A stretch of 64,000 nt of DNA from Leptasterias polaris (taxonomy: Eukaryota; Echinodermata; Asteroidea; Forcipulatida; Asteriidae): NCBI GenBank assembly GCA_037783415.1, contig JAZGTN010000006.1, forward strand, positions 1,550,001 to 1,614,000. The letters are read 5' to 3'. The notes beneath the pieces were generated by a model. The model was not told the DNA's origin. It made no database searches and saw only the letters and a program-made list of their open reading frames with translations. Both the position numbers and the translations under genes were made by a program. Shown in pieces: positions 1 through 13,100 of the stretch. Numbering within the stretch: position 1 is the stretch's first letter; each line of letters begins with the position of its first letter.

Positions 1-104
1 AAACGGATGTAGATTTTAAAGACCCAGCGTTTATTTGAACCCTTCCCCCCATCTTTCTTCCCTTTCTAGACTAAAAGTTTCTGTTGATGTTTTTGTTTTC
101 TCAG

Positions 105-181
105 AATCAATGTACACGCAGTCTGCAAAGATCGATGACCAGCTTATTAACATCAACTTGGTCGATACTGCGGGGGAATTT
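105..181 (+). CDS. Small GTPase (RASL11/RERG-like), internal coding exon
   Basis: First visible exon of a Ras-like gene whose 5' exons lie outside the window. It follows a pyrimidine-rich tract ending TTTTCTCAG and ends GAATTT|GTAAGT, so both splice sites are good. It opens with two bases that finish a split codon and closes in phase 0. The product includes the switch II start LVDTAGEF, corresponding to the G3 box DTAGQ of Ras. The residue after Gly is Glu, not the catalytic Gln61. The downstream exon continues in frame. Confidence 0.8.
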
Positions 182-246
182 GTAAGTTCCGGGAGCTTCT
201 TTTATGTAAATTTATTTTGGAGGAATATCAATGGTCGCAGGACCTT

Positions 247-610
247 GTAGTGTTGTTGACGAGTGGCCTAAATCACTTGACCCAAGTTCTGCTGTTGTAT
301 GGCAGCAGAGTGTGGGTTCGAATCCCGGTCGTGGCAGGTGTGGACTCCAGCAGGACACTTAACCATTATTGCCTCGTCCTTGGATAGAACGTAAAGCCGT
401 AGGTCCCGTGTGTTGTGTAATGCACGTAAAAGAACCCAGATATCGTGCAGTGAAAGAGAAGGAAGCTCGTCTGACGGTGTTTCTGGCATGGTTTGGCAGC
501 AAGTTGCGCCACCTCGTTCGCTGGTGTGGAAGAGTTGATGGTTCATTAAATTATTCCTTCTCAACAAATCTCTCGCCTGCTCGTTTCTCTTTTTACCCAG
601 TGCCTTGAGT
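247..610 (+). repeat. tRNA-derived SINE, diverged 5' part
   Basis: In the intron of the Ras-like gene. It has an A-box-like GACGAGTGGCCTAA and a B box GGGTTCGAATCCCGG, then the body motif TAGGTCCCGTGTGTTGTGTAA and CACGTAAAAGAACCCAG shared with the copies at 14.73 and 29.89 kb. The 3' tail is lost. Confidence 0.85.
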
Positions 611-1152
611 ACCTTATTAGTTCGTTTTCTATATGAGACTCCGGTAACATTAACATGTATTGTTCCGGAAAGTCGAACAAATTATTAAATTGACGCTGAC
701 TAATTGAAATAAATGGTTATATGTGTGGATAAGTACCGTTTTGATTATTGTGTCGTAACTGAACAATTTAAAGCCTAGTCTCAAGAGATCGGAGTTCTTT
801 AAAAAAAAAAGTACAAAGCGTAACAGTTTGCTGAGGACTACAGCACCGAAACGTCGAGGATTTTTCTTTATACTGCTGGCTACCCTCAACCAACATACAC
901 AAATATTATTCATGGTTTATCAAAATTCGAACTGGTTGCCAGAGGCAAAATTGCATCGAATTGTGTATACATATTAAATTAAATGATTTAAAAATGTTAA
1001 ATCCAAGGCTAAATAAGAGAATTACATTAGAAATGATTACATGTAATTAATTATAGACAGATGACCTTTTTGTATGCTCACGGTCGTATGTGTAAAACGA
1101 ATTGTGTTTTATCAAGGAGCCAATAAGTTAATGGTTTCGTTTTAATTTTCAG

Positions 1153-1587
1153 GATTGCGAAAGTGCAACGCGGCAGGAGCAGATCCGTTCTTCGGACGGA
1201 CTAGTTCTCGTCTTTTCATTGGTCGACCGGGAAAGTTTCAACTACCTTCAAAACATCAAAAGATTCCTGGGTAAAACGCCTGGACGTGATGCCGAGAAAA
1301 TCCCTGCCATCATTGTGGCGAACAAGTCCGATTTGTGCCATCTTCGCACTGTGGCCTCAACAGAGGGCGCTGAGCTCGCCAAGGAACTCGGCTGTCCTTA
1401 TTATGAACTGTCCGCGAGTGAGGGCTATATAGACATCGGGGATGCACTCCACGATTTATGCAGGGAAATCTATAGAGCAGAAAAACGGGCCAAAGTGAAA
1501 AAGATCTCGGCAAGGCTACAGCTGCGTCAGACCATCAAGAATTTCACAGACCGCCACATTTACAGATCAAGGACAAACACATTGTAA
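1153..1587 (+). CDS. Small GTPase (RASL11/RERG-like), terminal coding exon
   Basis: Last coding exon of the Ras-like gene, after an acceptor TTTTAATTTTCAG, open for 144 codons to a TAA. It encodes the C-terminal half of the G domain: the hydrophobic strand LVLVFSLVDRESF, the G4 box as ANKSDL (usual NKxD), and the G5 region as ELSASEGY. A basic tail (AEKRAKVKK, then RLQLRQTIKNF) follows and ends RTNTL. There is no CAAX box, so no prenylation signal, as in RASL11, RERG and RASL12 type proteins. The ANKSDL-to-LGCPYYELSASE layout and the Arg/Lys-rich tail look most like RASL11, but the diagnostic N-terminus is missing, so I give no symbol. Family members bind and slowly hydrolyse GTP in signalling or growth control; the role here is inferred. 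It runs convergently to TNPO3. Confidence 0.85.
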   Translation, partial: DCESATRQEQIRSSDGLVLVFSLVDRESFNYLQNIKRFLGKTPGRDAEKIPAIIVANKSDLCHLRTVASTEGAELAKELGCPYYELSASEGYIDIGDALHDLCREIYRAEKRAKVKKISARLQLRQTIKNFTDRHIYRSRTNTL

Positions 1588-2018
1588 CATCGGTATACTA
1601 AGAATGTTTTAGTCTAGAAAAAGGAGGCAAATTGCTCCGTCGATTCGCAAAGTTCATGTGTCATTTATAAATATTTCTGATGAGGCAAAGGCAAAACATT
1701 CACGATTCCATTTAATTACAATGTAAATAATAACATTACAAAAAATTCGCGCTGTATCTTTTGTGGAAACAGTTCATCCACGAACGATGAGGAGATGAGG
1801 AACAAAGTTTTCATTTTATTTAGTTCTGCTAGCCTCGCATGAGCAGTAAATATATTGCAAATATTATTGGCTATAAATACAGCCTGCTGCTTGTTTAATT
1901 AATGGGAGTTTCGAACAAGACGTCATGCACTGTTTTGTAAGTGAAGTTGTCAATTATCTTAGGCCTACTCGTTCAAGCATCTCATTCATGACTTATTCCT
2001 GATTAAGAAGAGGTTGTC

Positions 2019-2301
2019 AGCCTCTAAAAACTCTTTAAAAAACTCTTAAAAAACTCTTAAAAAACTCTAAAAAAACTCCGGGGTCAGAATTGACCTATTC
2101 TGGGTCCCAGGGGCCTGACCCATCTCTGGGTCCCCGGAAAATGGTTAGGAAAACAAGTACTTTTAACTCGGAATCTGCGTCGGTTGGACCCATTTCTTGG
2201 TCATTTTGACACAGAGTCCGGGTCACATTGACCTAGAAATGAGTCAGGCCCCCCTGGAATCCGGAACCAGTTCAATTTTGACCTGTATGTTGTTAGAGTG
2301 T
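2019..2301. mobile_element. GGGTCA-rich MITE, copy 1
   Basis: Inverted ends (AAAACTCTAA at left, TTAGAGTGT at right) enclose repeated TGACCC/GGGTCA words. The left end carries four tandem AAAAAACTCTT-like units. Related copies lie at 58966-59236 and 63257-63465, with a decayed one near 55.6 kb. Confidence 0.75.
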
Positions 2302-3658
2302 AAAGTGGTACCATACCGTGGGCTCTGCAAAAACTACCGTACGATGTCTAGCACATCGTCTTTGACCGTCACGTAGCAGACGTGTTTAGTAGACGTGTAT
2401 AAAACGGGTTTGTTTTATGTTCTGAAATGACTTGCAGTGAAAACTCATTTTGAACCATTATTGACAGCTTTTAGATCGTAAACGGCAAACAGCCCCTCCA
2501 CTAGACCGCAATAAGGAGATTTTTATTACCGCAGTAAGAATGGAAACATCAAAAATTTATCTCCCACCCCGAGGAGACGGATGCGATCTTGAGCTCTGGA
2601 TGAATCAAATCGGACCACCACAAGACTATCTTGAGTATTACAGGGCTCTAGGCCAACAATAAAACAAAAACCCAGCCTCATACATTCATCGGATGTGACT
2701 CCCCAAAGTGACCGCCAGTTCCCCCAACAGTCATAGACACAAAAACTCGATCATTTGAGATGTCGTGAATGATAAGCGACTAGTCGAAGCACCCTTGAGA
2801 CACCCTGACTCAGCGTCAAGACGTCGGCTTTTTATAATTTAAACATTTTTTAAGACGTATCCAATAACAAAAAGCACAATGTAACGGGCGATATTTAGAT
2901 GTAGTCGGGAGATTTTTGAGCTCAATTTAAGCAATCACTGGAACAATTAACTGAGCGCAAGGCACCTTGCAATTTATTTGTTTGTATTTTTTCGTCCAAG
3001 GTGGCCTCTGGTAAGTTTGTATTTGTATCATTGAATTCATTCCCAATCAAATTATGATAAAGTCGTGGAAATATTACCAGGAGTACGCTGTACATTCATA
3101 TGTCTGATGTGTCTACGTAAGTTACATTAGCAATGGCGATGTAAATACCACAAGACACAAGTAAGCATCCTTAAATGTACCAAACGGACCAATGGGAAAG
3201 CTGCAGTTTACCAGAGCTGTGTTTTGATGGAATCATTGCGGCATATTCGGTCAAAAAAAACACCTAAAAAACGCATATGCGCGCACAGGATGCTAGACTA
3301 GACTGCACATTAGGTTGTGCTACATGGACCAAAAAATGGTGTCCAGCAACCACGTGACCAGGTCCCTCCATGTTGCAACTCTCTCAAGTACACAGCTCTG
3401 CAATTTACCATACAGCAAAAAGAATGTGCCAATGGATTTTCTCAGAGACGTCTTGCACATGATACGGATGTATCCGACCTTCTATGGGTTCAGTTTCTAT
3501 GGATATTGTGAAGCATCGAGCCCGAGAACGAAGGCCTAATAAATGCAATCAATGCATGACGTCACAAATGCGCAAATTGTAGTGAAAGGCGCTTTATAAA
3601 GTTATCATAACGGTTTCTTTGTGATAAAGCATCGTGATAAAGCATCGTGATAAAGCTC

Positions 3659-3860
3659 ACGTCATGCACGGAGTGCCCGACTTCGAATGGCCTCAGTCCT
3701 TGACGAAATAGGAATCCATAAATGGGTATCATCATAGAGGCGCACGTCATGCACGGAGTGCCCGACTTCGAATGGCCTCAGTCCTTGACGAAATAGGAAT
3801 CCATAAATGGGTATCGTCATAGAGGCCACGTCACGCACGGAGTGCCTGACTTCGAATGGC
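3659..3860. repeat. Tandem repeat, ~89-bp unit, about 2.3 copies
   Basis: The unit beginning ACGTCATGCACGGAGTGCCC occurs at 3659 and about 3746, and a third copy begins about 3831 with a few changes and is cut short. The first two copies differ only at a few bases. It is preceded by three copies of GTGATAAAGCATC-like words (3620-3655). Confidence 0.85.
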
Positions 3861-6003
3861 CTCAATCAGGAAGCGAAGGCATACTTTGCGCATGACAACA
3901 ATTGTTACGTGCTCATGCAAAATCAAACTGGACTGGGGCGGGCATTTTCTTCAATTGTTAATATAAGCTATCGATTCCATCAGTTGTCATTTCTTTTAGA
4001 ATGCCACTTGTTCCAAAAGTCAAATTGACATTCCATCGCGAATTATAGAATTGTATTCTAACGGAATACATTACAATACTAATAAAACTAATAGGCCTAC
4101 AAATAATATTAATAATTGATCATGACATTGGGAATATTAATAAAAATAATAATAGTAATAATGAAACTAATGACAAATAATGAAAGTAATGGTCTGTGCG
4201 CAGTTGCGCCATAAAGCGATTGCTTTAATGTCACCTGGGATGGTATGCAAATTGGTTTTTTCGCGTTAGGCATATTTGTTTTCATTATCTCTCCAAAATC
4301 TTTAGCTTTTAAGAACCATTTCTATAAATAAAATTTAAAAAATCCCAAAACAATTACGTATTTTTGAGGGAAAACAACCGTCGAGTCGGTCTGATGTTTT
4401 CAAATGTCGTTATAAATCTGAATTGACCTGTATGACCACTGAGTGAGGACCAGAGGTGGTATAACAAAGGAATAAAAAAGGCCATCACAAACAACCACTT
4501 GACATTTCCAGCGATACAACCTGTATACCTTCCTAATGATGCTATAAACTGATTGAATATCGTCTAAAACTTCAATTCCTTTACAATATCTGTAACGGTA
4601 TAATATATTTTTAACGTTGGTTTAGATATTGACACCACACGGATTTACGTGTACACTTTTACACATTGCACGATTAAAAAAAGCCAACTTTACTCCTCAA
4701 ACCATCGACATTTTATTTACGTCAGTAAGGACTTCACAAAATGAAACGTCAGCACATGTTCTGTAATTCATTTTTAGCATTGATTTTTTTTTTTTTACAT
4801 TGTATTAATTTTCTTTAGAGTAAAAAGTTTATTTTTATACCAAATAAGATCAGAAGTAAAATTAACAATTACAGCAGAAATAATTACAAGTTTAGAAAGG
4901 AACTAAAAACAGAGCAAGGACTTCGTATAAAATAAAGAAAAACAAATATAGACATCGTTCCCTAGTCCTCTTTTCATTTTCATGAATAGCAGAGGGTTAT
5001 ACTAGAGCAGTAAGGTCTGTGTATACTGCAAAGGATTGTGTAAATCTAGTAAGAAATAATTCTGTATGTAGAAAAACGAACTTATATTTCTATACGTATC
5101 CACACTATAATACATTTAATTGCAAATTGCCGTTCAAGAACACAATTATTAGCTGTAATCATTCAGTATACCTGAACCATGCTGCAGCCAACGCCGCCAT
5201 ATTGTTCCCCTAACATTATACTCTGAAGCCATATCGAGACTGGGAGGAACAGTAGTCTGGCCCCTCATTCATACAATGTACACTTGTTTCCAATACACGC
5301 AGTGAACGTGATCAAAAGGGCTGCAGCATAATCAAGGTTATCTTGATGATTGTTAGGACAGTTGTAACAATCTTTGTGAAATTATTTAAGTCATGATTTT
5401 TGAAAAATCTTTTAAGTCCAAACTTACAAGACCGTCCCAAAATCATAGAGTCATTTCTAGAAACCATACCAGAAGCTTTTAAATCACTACATGATATGAA
5501 ATATCACATAGCAAATATTTATAATTACAATGTTTCAAAGTCAGTAATAATACATTTGGAAACAAACGAATTGGAATAGAAATCCCTAAAAATTATTTTC
5601 AAATCTTCTAGTACTGAGCCTAAAAATGAATTGAAATGCGGACAATTATTTTGTTAATTTTAAAAGAAAGTTTCAAACAAATTGCTAAAACTTAAATTTG
5701 ACATCAAATGGAAAGCATATTCTGCACATAGTGTCATTACAGTAGAGAAAAACCCCCAGCAAAAGTAAGATATTTGCAGAGAGCTTTCATCAAAATAGAC
5801 CCCAGGGTATTCACTATATTTGCCTATAGTCTAAAGTTTAAATTTACGAGTTGAGATTGTTACTTAGGACAAATATCCAAGGTTTATATTGAAATTTTAG
5901 CTCTGGTGCCAAGGTCGACAGAGCTGCTCAACACACATATTATAGTTAAGCTGATCACGGGCAAGATTTTATGAGCGAAAACAGACAGGCTACTTGCTTA
6001 AAT

Positions 6004-6195
6004 CTAGGCTTGTTGTCAAGTCGTTAAATGTTTGTCGCGGTGCATGCGATGATATTGCTCTCCCGATATTGCAGGCTCCTGACTACTATTCAAATGGGGG
6101 CCGTAGTCGCGAGAGCAGTGCGCAAGTATGTTGCAAGAAAGCCGTTAATGCTATCACCGCGCGCGACAAACATTTAACGACTTGTCCACAGTGTA
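6004..6195. mobile_element. ACAAGTCGTTAA-type MITE, copy 1
   Basis: About 190 bp with long inverted ends: CAAGTCGTTAAATGTTTGTC at left and its reverse complement at right (6168-6187). Core words are CGCGAGAGCAGTG and GCGCGCGACAAAC. Related to elements at 52.33 and 54.51 kb. Confidence 0.8.
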
Positions 6196-8946
6196 GCTTA
6201 AATCAAATGTGATGTTCACTCACCATTGGTGACCAATTCCTGTTATGTTTCTTAAGGCCTTCTTTAAATAAGTCAAGCATTTAGCTCATATCTTGTGATT
6301 CAGGAGGAGATTTTAGGCATCCCGATTTAAAAAAACCCGGTAAAGATCTATGAAGTATGAATGGCTGGGCGGGGTAACCGATCTGAGCTTTCCTCGGTCT
6401 CCAGGGATATGTATTTGTTACAGTACGTAAGACAGAGGGCCAACACCCATGGGGAGTCAGTGACCAGACTAGACACGTGTGAAATAGATACATGTAGGTG
6501 GGTTTTTTGTTTCAACTGAAAGGAAAAAGTGTAATTGACACAGAAACAAAACTCAGATAGAGAAAGAGAGAGAGAAAGACGAAGCTGAAGTAACTTGATT
6601 GGATCCGCTTACTTGCTGAAGGAAAGCTTTGTGTTTACCCGAGGGACATGAGCTTGGAGATTTTAAACATTGTCTTGAATGAAGATAAATCCAAGGAAGA
6701 GATAGGTATAGCAGATGACTCATTGGAATACAAACAATTTAAAGTAAAGGTTACTACAAAATAACAGAAAAAAAGATTGAAAGGCAATGCTCAATGCAAC
6801 CAGGGGGCGACGTCCCCTGAAACAATCTTAACTGCTAAACAAATCACTATGGCAATACTGACAACTCATCTTCAGATGAATCATAGCGCTTTGTAAAATT
6901 AAGCCCTGATACAGAACAATACTGTTGCAACATTGCTGAATTCGTTTCGTCGGTATGGCTGTAAAGGTAGTGCATTTCCTATGATGCATTTAGCAGGCAG
7001 CAAGTAAAACACATTTTTAATTTAATAATTCATAATTTAAATTATGGGACCACAATTTATGCAACAAAAATGATTGACAGTTTAAATAATAAAATGGTAA
7101 TGGAAGATTTGTGCACACAATTTTCCTCATATTATGCACTTTACAGTTCATTCTTGCTAGATTTTGGTGAACGTTTTTCATTAAAAACTGTTAATATTGA
7201 AATACTGTATAAACCATTAATATCATTAAAGATATCATTGTTTGAGTAATTGATGATATGCCTTAGTCTGAGAGAAGATACCCTTCTCCTCCAAGTTAGG
7301 AAGGGACTTAAAGTTTATTTTTACTTAGAAAACTTCAGGACTGAAATGTGGACCTTTCCTTGCCTCTGATAGACGATGGTATGAGAAAAATGTACAAAGT
7401 AATTTACAGTAACAGGTCAGGATTATTCTAGAAAAAACTGTGTACATTTTCAGGTTATCTGTGAATTGTTTGCGTTTAATAAACGGGAATACTCAAAAAT
7501 GAATTTGTTAATGCCTCGTGAAATTGTATTATCAGTCCCGTGTCTCCCCCCCCCCCCAAGAAACTTAGCAGAGAGAGTGGACAAAGAGCAAAAACAAACA
7601 GTCAATAGCGAGAAAAGCTAAATAACCCCCCCCCTAAAAAAAAAATGTATAAATTAATTAATATGAACACACATTAAACAAAATAAACAAAAACGAGATT
7701 CCAGGATCAAAAAAAAATAAAATAAAAAAAAAGGGAAATAAAAAAATATGAGAACCGTATGTACAACATAAAAAAATAAAAATATTGCAGAGTGGTTTTG
7801 CAAGTTTATTGGATTAGGAGAAAAAAAAAAGCTTCAATGCAGCTGGCAGTGTACAGTAGTCATGTGAACCTATTTGAACTGATTTCATTTCACTCTTTGA
7901 GGAAGCGCACATTGCAATTGAATTGATTTACTCCAACGATACACTCCTGAACATGTGACCGAAGAATTGGGTTGCACTCCTCATTACATGCATCATTAAT
8001 TTGATTATCTTGCCTTTATCATGCCCGATATGCGCCAGAGGGTGCCACCCCCTAATTTTGTCCCATACTTTAACATTCTCTTTTCCTCTTGTACAGAAGC
8101 ACCCCCTCCCTTAAAATTCTCTCAAGAATTCCTGAGATTCCCAGAACACAATGAAGACACAATAGGAGGGGAGGGGTACACAATGCCACGTATGGAGCAC
8201 CAAATGCTCTTGCTATTATCAATCAGTTTCAAGAATGAAATATTCATTTAGCCTCTTCTTCCTTAGCATTCAGGCAAAAGTTAACATCTCAGTGCATTTA
8301 GATTCAAGCTATAAGTGCACCTTGAACACAGTGAAGCCCGTATTTAAAAGAAGCTAGTCACGGTTGATCAGATAAATACTGAAGTATTTTGGCAGATTTT
8401 GAAGTGGAATGAAAAACACCTCATAAATTTCTCCCCCACAACTTCAGCAAAACATGATGCTTCCATTAAACAGCTACTTGTAAAGAACATGATGAAAAAG
8501 CAAGGAAATGGTTTGCTATCCAATGTGGAACTTTTGTGATATTTCATTTTTCTTCATGATATTTGCATGTATATTTGTGTTTTTCCCCAAAATAAATAAT
8601 TAATTTCTCCAATTGATCATGACAATGTATTAATAATGTATACTATGCATGATCACTTTTGTATGTATCCGGACTTTACAGAACTCTCCCATACAAATGC
8701 AAGAACAGGGCTGTAAAAATATTTTAAAAACAAGAAAGTGTATCTTAAAAAACTGTTTTAAATTTCCATATTAAGCATGGTACTGAACACATGACACTTT
8801 GTAGCTTGCATTTTTTTTAGTCAGTGATTTTTACACATAACAACAAATAATGGTAAAAACGATTGAAACATCAGTCATTCTGAAAAATATTTACTATCAG
8901 AAATTCAAAGATGCTGATCTTGGAGTAACATTATCAAGCGTCTATT

Positions 8947-9286
8947 TTAAAGGTATTATACAGAATTGATGGAGCTGACAAAATAGTAACAGTGTTCATA
9001 CTTTGTGTGATCAACCATATACATGAAATATCAAACCTGTGAAGTTTTGGAACAATCCCTTGTTTAAAGTTAGGAGAAAATAGTGAAAAACCATGCACAA
9101 TTTTCAGCATTTAAAAATGCACGTGTAAAACTGAAATCAGCTGTTGCCTTTTTAAAAGTTTTTCGAGTATGACCTCGATTCAGAGGGGAATAGTTCCCAT
9201 TTTTCTTTCTTCTAGCATGAGCTTCATAATCAGTCAACAGTTTAAATTATTTTTTTATCCTTACCAATCCTGTATAGTACATTTAA
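8947..9286 (-). mobile_element. TTAA-bounded MITE, family B, decayed copy
   Basis: Starts TTAAAGGTATTATACAG and ends CCTGTATAGTACATTTAA, with the diagnostic CATGAAATATCAAACCTGTG inside. Reverse orientation relative to the 12.8-kb copy; the central palindrome has been lost. Confidence 0.75.
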
Positions 9287-10125
9287 ACCACAAATGAACT
9301 GATTCCATCTTAATTCTTTCGGGAACTAGAACAGAGAATTGAGGGCCACAGACTGCAAGATATTGTTCATTGAATTTTCATGTTCTATGGTATAGTTTGT
9401 GTTGAAAAGATTTAAAAATATTCCTCAAAAACTGCCAGACTTGATTTAATTACGGACCGTAAAAACAGATGTCGCTGACACATGTACAACTGACATATGT
9501 GAACTTCAGTGCTTTGGATAAGGGGCCAGCTAATGATTTGTGAGGGAGGGACTTCTGTTCTGTCAAAACGGCAAATCAATGGCCGTTTCTAGTCCTGAAT
9601 GCAGAAAGAGAAAAAGGAACAAGATTTCTACAAAATCAAATTCTGCATTACAAAACAGTCTTAAAAACAAACGCATTTATAAAAAGACAACATTCAAAGA
9701 GAGTGAATCCCCTAGCAAATGTCCCCCCCCCCCCACCCTGACAAGTGGAAAAACAAATTGCTTATGTTGACCAAAATGCTCCTATTACAACCTGCCGCAA
9801 GCAGATTCAATCCACCGCTCCAGGTTGATTGTCAAAACATTAATTTTCTTTAAAGCAAAAAACAAAAACAAAAAACAAACAAAAAACAACCACGTAAACA
9901 AATTGCTCTCAATTCAGCGAGGGATCGTTATCGGCATTGGGGCATCTAATGAATGGTTATAAGCACTCAGGGGGAGAGGTTTAGGACTCAAGTTCTGTAA
10001 TGACTAAGTTCTTGCCTCTTTTTTGCTCCTCATCTTGCTAAGAGGAATAGGATACCTGGAGGGTTCTAAGACTGTTCAGTGGCTGTCGACCCCGGGTTGA
10101 TGAGGAGAGAGAAACGTCGCTAGTA

Positions 10126-10186
10126 TTATCTGAAGAGCCGGGTAAAGTCCCTCATGGCATAGGTTACAGTAATCAGCTCTTGTGCG
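10126..10186 (-). CDS. TNPO3: TNPO3 terminal coding exon 21 (residues 910-929 and stop)
   Basis: Encodes [19 protein letters not shown] then TAA. The end is nearly identical to vertebrate TNPO3 ([10 protein letters not shown]). Acceptor TTGCCAG|CGC in phase 2. Too short to stand out as an ORF; identified by the conserved terminus and frame match. Confidence 0.94.
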
Positions 10187-13100
10187 CTGGCAAGACAAAA
10201 ACAAAAAAAATCGGAGAATTATGAGTGATGTGTCACGATCAATTCGAACAGAGCCTTAAAGGTGTGACACGTGTCTGGTAATGATACATAATTCAGGTAT
10301 GATATTTGCTCCTTGGAAAAAAGGAGAAACAAGGGCTGGAGTACAAGGGCTGACCCACATGTACACATGGTGTAGGCTTGAATCGACTTTTGGGGCTATT
10401 TAGTCACAATTTTGAAGATTTTTCCAGTGTTATGCTTTTAGGTCGGCTTAGTGAATAACTGATTAAAGGGATGGTATACCTTTGGTAATTACCCCAAAAA
10501 TTAATGACCATAAACACTTACCTGGGAAACAGCAAAGGAGAGCTTTTGATGTTATTAAACAGTGTTAGAAATGACCCCCTTTGAAGTACTGTAGTTTCAG
10601 AGAAAGCAGTAATTTTTCACCCAAATTTGAATCTGAGAAAGGCTTCAGGTTTGAAGCCTTTCTCAGGCATCTGAAAGCACACAATTCTATGCAACAAGGA
10701 TGGTTTTTCTTTCATTATTTTCTTGCAACTTAGATGACCAATTGAGCCCAAATTTTGACAGGTTTGTTATTTTATGCATATGTTGGGATACACCAAGTGA
10801 GGATACTGGTCTTTGACAAGTATCAAAAGTTTACCCTGCCTCTAATAACGGTTTCTTGAAAACTTGAATTTATAACCAAAAGCATACAATCTCTTTAATG
10901 TACACACCCCCGCAGTCTCCTTAAGAAATACAATTCCTCCCTCTTCCAATGACTGTGTTAACTTGAGGTATCAGATTAACGGAAAAGTCAATCGGGGGGG
11001 GGTGGGGGGGGGGGGGGGGTCGGATAATTGCTTTGGTTAGGACCAACTGATTTCAAGGAATATGCAAACAACATCGAGTGTGGGTGGACATACAAGCCAT
11101 GTTGTTAACTTTCCTGATCATACAGTGGTAATAACGAGTGAAGAGGTTTTGTCGCATATCTGCCCCGGAAATAAATCTGCATTTGGCAGACTCCGCACAA
11201 ACAGTGTGTTTTGATTATTTACAATTTTACTTCTATAGAAATGTCTTCAAAATCAAAAGACTGATTAGTACCAGTGGTGAAGATTTTGTGATATTTTTAC
11301 ACCTATTTGCTTGTGCACACATCAGTCTGGCAAACATACATGTATATGTGACAGAATTTGCCACATAATTCAACTCGGCAAACAAAGACATTTTACAAAC
11401 ATGATAAAAAGAAACAAAAACCAGTTTTAAACACTCCAGAATCTGGGAGTTGTCTATGCACACAAATTATTTTGCATTTGTTAATTACTGGTTAGGGTTA
11501 GGCATGTTCTGAACTAGGTTTGCCCCACCCTTTACTCACTTTTTTATTATTTCTTTTACTTAGAGGCTGTCACTAAGGGTTAGAAAAACATTACATCTCA
11601 AATTTCTTTAACCTTTTTGTCACTTTTTAAACTGCCCCAAAAAGGTTAGAAAAAAGTTACATCTTACCTTTTTCTAGCCTGGCACTGGTTACCAAAAACA
11701 TTTGTGCTTACCGTGGGCCGTTGCAGGGCATAAGCGTATAATTCCACGGTAAGCAGCACCATGAAATTGGGCCAAGGTCAATTCTCAATTGGGCAAAATC
11801 AAGACCAAATGAAACACCTGTGAGAGTGTGAGTATTGCGAGTGGCTCTAACACTTTGTGTACACTCACCTTGTGACAGTCTCATGGAAGTCAGTGAGCTG
11901 TTTCTGGGTTGCATTGACTCGTCCGTCTTGCGTCTCTGCAGGGAGCGACTTTAAGGCCTCTTCAAGCCATGTACACAATGTCTGAAAGAAACAAGGAATC
12001 TTGCTTAAAAAAGACCGATTTTGTCGTCAGTTCAATGCTTTCTTTGTTGTGTATTAATCTTGGATAAGGAACAAATACTAGGAACGTTTAAAACTGGATT
12101 TATAAGTACCCTAATTACCAAAGGAAAAGGTGGTTAATATCACAATATCTGGTCATATAGAATACTTTAACCCTAACTCCCTAGGCCTAATTGCCCACTT
12201 GTGACCTTAATCCTCTACTATCCTCTACTCTTATGTCACTTCACAGCTTGGCCATAACATGTCTCTCTAACCAAGGCATGCACTCTCATCAGCACTCATG
12301 ACACTGGGGCCCAATTTCATGGCTCTGCTTACCGTAAGCAAAGAATCTGCGCTTACGGAAGCAGGGAATGCCACGCTTAGGTTAAGCATATTTCACAGGT
12401 TAGTAGGGAATTTTTGCTTGTGCGCGTGCACACTCCATGTTACTACATGTACTTGACATTCTTCGCTGACACAGCTAGCGCAGAAATTTGGCGCTTGCAC
12501 AGTAAGCGTAGAATGGCGATTGTAAGCGCAGAATTTGGCGGTAAGCAGAGCCATGAAACTGGGCCCTGCATGTTTACAGTTTTGACTGGTATAAACTAAG
12601 TTAAATAATAGTGAAACAGATCATAATTGTTACAATCATATTTGGCCTAATTATACAACATCATGTGTAGCCTCAAGGCTTAAACAATGGCAGTTAAAAA
12701 ATGCAGTAATTGTGCAATTAAAAAACAATTATACAAATACAATAATAATACAAATAATGTGTAGTTCAAATAAAATATAATGGCACTTAAAGGCCCTGTA
12801 CACTATTGGTAAGATCGAAAACACAATAGTTCACAGATTCACACATAACTTACATGATTTAAAGTAAGTAATGGTAGAAACGGTTTCTTAAAAATTTTCT
12901 GCCTAAAATGCTATCGTTTCTGAGAAATGAGTAAAACAATAGTTTTTATCGCGCGCGATAATAAACTCGATGTTTGAAAAACAGAAAACACATAAGCTCA
13001 AATTTTCACAGGTTTGTTATTTCATGTATGTGGTTGATTACACAAAACATGAACACTGTCTGTGATTATTTTGTCATCTCTGCCAATCCTGTATAATACC

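Larger units (their letters stand above)
1588..10125. other. Convergent intergenic region, including probable TNPO3 3' UTR
   Basis: No convincing exon between the Ras-like stop and the TNPO3 stop. Recognisable contents are the GGGTCA-rich MITE (2019-2301), an 89-bp tandem repeat (3659-3860), an ACAAGTCGTTAA MITE (6005-6195), a MITE fragment (6824-6908), poly-C and poly-A runs (7547-7750), and a TTAA-bounded MITE (8947-9286). The TNPO3 polyadenylation site is not fixed; candidate AATAAA on the - strand occurs near 7805. The small ORFs here (for example 8021-8251 and 9540-9770) are composition artefacts as far as I can tell. Confidence 0.6.
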
